Source: Labia minor (lineage: Eukaryota > Arthropoda > Insecta > Dermaptera > Spongiphoridae). Taken from it: 64,000 nt of DNA. Positions 60,331-64,000 of this stretch are shown piece after piece. Below the pieces are notes generated by a model. The model was given only the letters and a program-made list of their open reading frames with translations, made no database searches and was not told where the DNA came from. How positions within the stretch are numbered: the first letter of the stretch is position 1; the number at the start of each line of letters is the position of its first letter. The DNA is taken from contig OY720346.1 of assembly GCA_963082975.1 (NCBI GenBank), positions 45,547,296 through 45,611,295 on the forward strand, in the 5' to 3' direction. Both the position numbers and the translations under genes were made by a program.

Positions 60331-61278
60331 AAGATCAAAATTTGAAAAAGTTTATCCGGATCTATTGAGTCATGCGTAGGTTTTACTAAAGTCTACAAAT
60401 AATTAGTGAACAGAGATATTGAATTCGCGGTTTTTTTAATATCTGTCATAATGAAAATATCTTAATTAATGTTGATCGATTTGGCATGAACCCGCAATGA
60501 TATCGTCTAATATTTCCTCCGCCTATAGTTTATAAGTATTGTATATGTTATAATAGAGTATAATATTTCTTGATCATTTCATTTTGATATTTTAATTTCA
60601 TTGCTTGATTTTTATTGAATATTTTTAATTATAATAAAATTTTAGAAAATGCAAAGTTAGAGACTTGAGACAATTTATAAAAATTAACGGTATAAAAGTG
60701 TATTGATAAAACTAAAGATAAACTAACATTCATTAATAGTATTAATTTAAATTAATGGATTTATTTGATTTTTTATTATTAAGTTCATTTATTAATTTTT
60801 TTAGATCATAGTTAATTCCCTCCCTTAAAATAAAAGAAGTATTCAAATATAGAAAGAATAAATACAAAATAATTAAAGTTAAATATGATTTAAATATTTT
60901 ATTATATTAATTAAAATGAGAACTTTTAGAATAAATTATTTAATTGAAATGATATTTGAATATTAGAATTTAAAATAAAAAGTTAAATATTATAATAATT
61001 CTTTGATTGCTAGTTATATACATTGTGTAAAATGAGTCCGCCAGTCAGTGGGCCACGCCTGGCTCTTGAATGAACAACACGGAGAACTATATAAACTTAA
61101 AAAAATTAAATTCTGCGGTTATTGATTAGAATTAGATATTAATAAAATCTATAGCCTATGTTACCATAGAGATATATAAGAATATTGTGATGTAATTTCA
61201 TAGAAATCGTTTCTTATTTTTTGATGTTCATAATTCTAAATTACCAGTAAAGTGTCGGTTAAGTAGGAAATTTCTTTT
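60331..61278. other. AT-rich non-coding stretch
   Basis: AT-rich. A short less AT-rich patch at about 61030-61085. No gene recognised. Confidence 0.45.
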
Positions 61279-61573
61279 CTGTTTGTTTCTATGACAGCAA
61301 AAAGTAAACAAATTACATACATACATACATACATACATACAAACACTCTCCTTTATATATATAGATTTAATTATAATTATAATTTATTTTTGTTGAACTA
61401 TGAACTATTTTTAATTTTTGGTTTAAGAGAAGATTTTAGGCAAAAATTTTTGACTCCTTATTCCAAGAATACCAATCATATTCCCCTTTTTTAAATTTTT
61501 ATTATCCATCTTAGATCTTGTTCCCAAATATAACAAGTAATAAGCGGGAGTGTCCTCCCCTAGACTTTCCCGC
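61279..61573 (+). repeat. dispersed repeat segment and a family-A-like end
   Basis: 61279-61368 is shared with 54424-54490, with a CATA expansion at 61310-61342. At 61544-61573, GCGGGAGTGTCCTCCCCTAG then ACTTTCCCGC parallels the family-A start (GCTGGAGTGTCTCCACTCGA then CTATCTCGC), suggesting a related subfamily. Confidence 0.5.
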
Positions 61574-61684
61574 ATATAAATAGGTATAAAGAGTTGTGAA
61601 TGAATATTTAAAATGTGTAAACTTAGTATTGATAAAGAGCCAGTTCGTATTAGTTTATTGGTGTCAAATTTGATATTTGGTAAC

Positions 61685-61688
<4 letters not shown>

Positions 61689-61720
<32 letters not shown>
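61689..61720. repeat. TA microsatellite
   Basis: Uninterrupted TA run. Confidence 0.8.
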
Positions 61721-61723
<3 letters not shown>

Positions 61724-61749
61724 AAAGTGCTACTTCCGGTTAACTGATA

Positions 61750-62269
61750 TTTTAAATGTAAAAAAAACAGATACGGATATAATATAAATATTTTTAATTT
61801 TATTTTATTTATAATATATAAGGGCTGGCTGTGACGTCATGAAGTGCTGGGTGACGTCATATAATTTTAAATTAAGAAAAAACTAATGAAGATGATTTTT
61901 CTCGAGGATAAAACCAATACAAAGTGCATAACACGTGGAGATATGTCCTCACGTGAAATTTGATATGACAATAACCCTTCACTTCCTCTCTTCGATCGGC
62001 AATACTAGCACTTCTGGTTTCTGGATTTGCACCAAAAGTTGATTAATTCATCCTACTGATGTATTAAGTAAATATACCAAATTTCATCAAAATCCGTTGA
62101 GCCTTTTCAGGCTGTACACATCTATACGGACGGACGGACGGACAGACATCATGCTAAAAATACTTTTTTCTGTTAAGAAAATGCATGATTCGTGGAGATA
62201 TGTACCTAAAAATATCCATAGGTGAAATTTGGTGTGAAAACAATACCTCCCTTACTATCGTCGGTCGGT
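61750..62269 (-). mobile_element. family-B repeat, copy 3 (one end missing)
   Basis: Homologous to 2209-2837 from the AAACAGATACGGATA region through the paired TGACGTCA octamers (61832 and 61852) and the GGACGGACGGACAGACATC microsatellite to the end CTATCGTCGGTCGGT. The hairpin end is missing. Confidence 0.7.
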
Positions 62270-62585
62270 AAAAAAGAAACGCTACTTGTATAGGTAAAAT
62301 GTCACTTCCGGTAGTCAGATCATGATGAAATTTGGTATCTAAATTTTTTTCATATTTTTAAATCTATATACAAAATATGAAGCAAATATCTCGAAGCAAA
62401 CTGGTACTTTACTTGAAAGGTAAACGCAACCAGTGTAGGTAAAGTACCACTTCCGGTTAACCGATTTTGACGAAATTTTGATAGAAATCTACAAACTGTG
62501 AATAATATCGGTGTACCAAATTTCGAAGTCCTACCTTGATTAGTTTTTGAGTAAATTTGCTTACAGACATTACATACTTGCTTAA
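62270..62585. repeat. ACTTCCGGT-type dispersed repeat, two half-units
   Basis: GTCACTTCCGGTAGTCAGAT at about 62303 and CCACTTCCGGTTAACCGATT at about 62448 head two diverged units that continue with a GAAATTT and ACCAAATTTCGAAGT pattern. They resemble the core of families A and B but are not the same copies. Confidence 0.45.
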
Positions 62586-63420
62586 TTTAAGCTCGTGTGC
62601 CTCTTAATCAATTGGAGTGTTCGATAAGCTACTTTACTAGTCGAGCAGGATAACGTAAATTCGTTCGGAAGGGGAAGGGTTAGGATATTTACAAAGGCCG
62701 TCTGCGGTACGATTATTGTCGGCCAAGCAAAAGATGCCATCACTTATTCATAGGGTTTTCTATACGCCCGATAGGACATTAAAAGAAGGGAAATGGGGTA
62801 AGAAGGGAGGGGGAGGGTGTTAAGGGCTTAGCGAATCCATTTAGTCGGATTGTCGCACGTTCATACCCTTCGTTTGTATCTGTTAGCCAAGTGTAAGGGT
62901 GGATTTGGGTGGATGATAGTGGAAGGGAAAATCGCACCATTTGGCCTGATCACCACAGTAGCAGCCCCTTCTCTCGACTTGCTCCATTAGGCGGCCACAC
63001 ACACACACATATATACACACATAGCTCTTACTACTAAAGGCAATGAATTCACTTGAAAGTGACTTTCTGATCCTATTCTATTTGCAGACCCCCTTCTTTC
63101 CGACAGATGACCGCGTCTTTGCTTAACTGTGGTTAATTAATGATCCCAGGAAAGAAAAACAAACGGGCTTTTATGGATATTAACTTTTTTAAATTGTTAG
63201 CAATGAAGCACTAATGAATCATTTGTGTAGCATCATTCCATTTATTCACAGGGAAAATAAAAAAACAACTTTTGACTAACTTTTTAATTTATTTATAATG
63301 ATTATGGAGGGTATGAGGGAGATAGAGAAAACGGTCGTTAGTCAAAAACACATTTCAATCTAAAATTTTTATATAGATTATATTTATCTAATTATAAAAA
63401 CATTAAATTGTATATATATA
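62586..63420. other. GC-richer island and AT-rich remainder
   Basis: The island at about 62640-63140 has no usable ORF and a short AC run near 63000. Possibly regulatory. The rest is AT-rich up to the mariner copy. Confidence 0.4.
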
Positions 63421-63886
63421 AGGGTAGGTCAATTAGTCCGTGACTTTTTGAATTTTCTATTAAATGAAATAGCAACACTGCTCCTGTCAGCAGGCAGCTG
63501 ACTCCCGTGGAAATTTGAACCAGCTGGGTCTTTTAGTTTTTGTTTGACATCCATTAATAGCAGTCTACAATGATTTGACAAGAAAATGGAAAAAAATGAA
63601 TTTCTTTCATTCATTCATTCTCTCAATTCCGTATTTAGCCCTGAGTAACTATTTCTTGTTTTCAAACCTGAGGAAATGGCTCGACTGAAAATTATTTGAC
63701 TCCAATGATGAAATCATCTCACAAACAAATCTATTTTGATGCCCTCAACAAATCTTATTTTTTCGCAGGGATAAAAAAATTGGAGAAACGTTGGAGTTCA
63801 AAGGAAACTAAATTGAAAAATAAAATAATTTTTTATCCAAAAACCTGTGTTTCATTCAAAAAGTCAAGGATTTATTGAACTGCCCT
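63421..63886 (+). mobile_element. internally deleted mariner element (family M, copy 2)
   Basis: The left end AGGGTAGGTCAATTAGTCCG and the right end, GAGGGCAGTTCAATAAATCC in reverse complement, lie in TATA-rich flanks. It has the same internal deletion as the copy at 714-1190, with an ATG-GAA-AAA start near 63585, the C-terminal SSHKQIYFDALNKSYFFAGIKK near 63717 and a LEKRW stretch after it. The shared breakpoint suggests that both were copied from one non-autonomous parent. Confidence 0.85.
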
Positions 63887-64000
63887 CATATATATTGAAT
63901 CTAAAAAATTTAAAATTCACTTTTTAGGGCTATTTTTAAGATGTAAAACCATCTATCTTTTAATTAGTTGCTCAAGGACAGCCCTGGCCAACCCAAATGA
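63887..64000. other. AT-rich end of window
   Basis: No feature seen. Confidence 0.4.

Overview
The window is about 70% A+T, rich in microsatellites and crowded with transposable elements, and it contains no complete host gene that I can recognise. The mix points to an animal, most likely an arthropod: a Jockey-type LINE, mariner deletion derivatives with the typical transposase C-terminus, Helentron/HINE-like repeats, tRNA-derived SINEs and hAT MITEs. A crustacean such as a copepod would fit, but I cannot prove it from sequence alone. The only intact long reading frames are ORF1 and ORF2 of one LINE at 25.1-29.7 kb.

Layout. Bases 714-1190 are an internally deleted mariner. Bases 2065-3779 are a Helentron-like remnant with 15-bp inverted ends and a decayed endonuclease, and a second repeat (family B) sits nested inside it. 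A tRNA-derived SINE lies at 6273-6541. Two MITE-like elements with inverted ends follow at 7669-8004 and 8318-9038. The most striking object is at 10729-17546: a 6.8-kb fold-back element bounded by a perfect 9-bp target-site duplication. Its two inverted arms are arrays of a 308-bp unit, 7 units on the left and 11 on the right, separated by a spacer of about 0.4 kb. Bases 17.6-24.6 kb are mostly AT-rich filler plus one family-A HINE-like repeat. A tandem array at 24.65-25.1 kb abuts the intact LINE.

From 29.8 to 64 kb there is one candidate host exon on the minus strand (29861-30047), further family A and B repeats, a 760-bp inverted-repeat element (34797-35556) and a SINE with a perfect 15-bp duplication (35712-35982). 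There are also two hAT MITEs with 7/8-matching 8-bp duplications (46179-46305; 53807-53992, the latter nested in a LINE remnant), one further hAT-like fragment, a second mariner derivative (51270-51732), several decayed LINE RT fragments sharing a GC-rich 3' end, and another copy of the first mariner family at the right edge (63421-63886).

Between the elements, GC-richer islands of 200-500 bp recur in AT-rich sequence. They have no convincing long ORF and could be regulatory DNA or small exons; that is inference. The genes do not form a host pathway. The functional units here are transposon machinery (LINE ORF1/ORF2) and many non-autonomous elements that depend on proteins encoded elsewhere.
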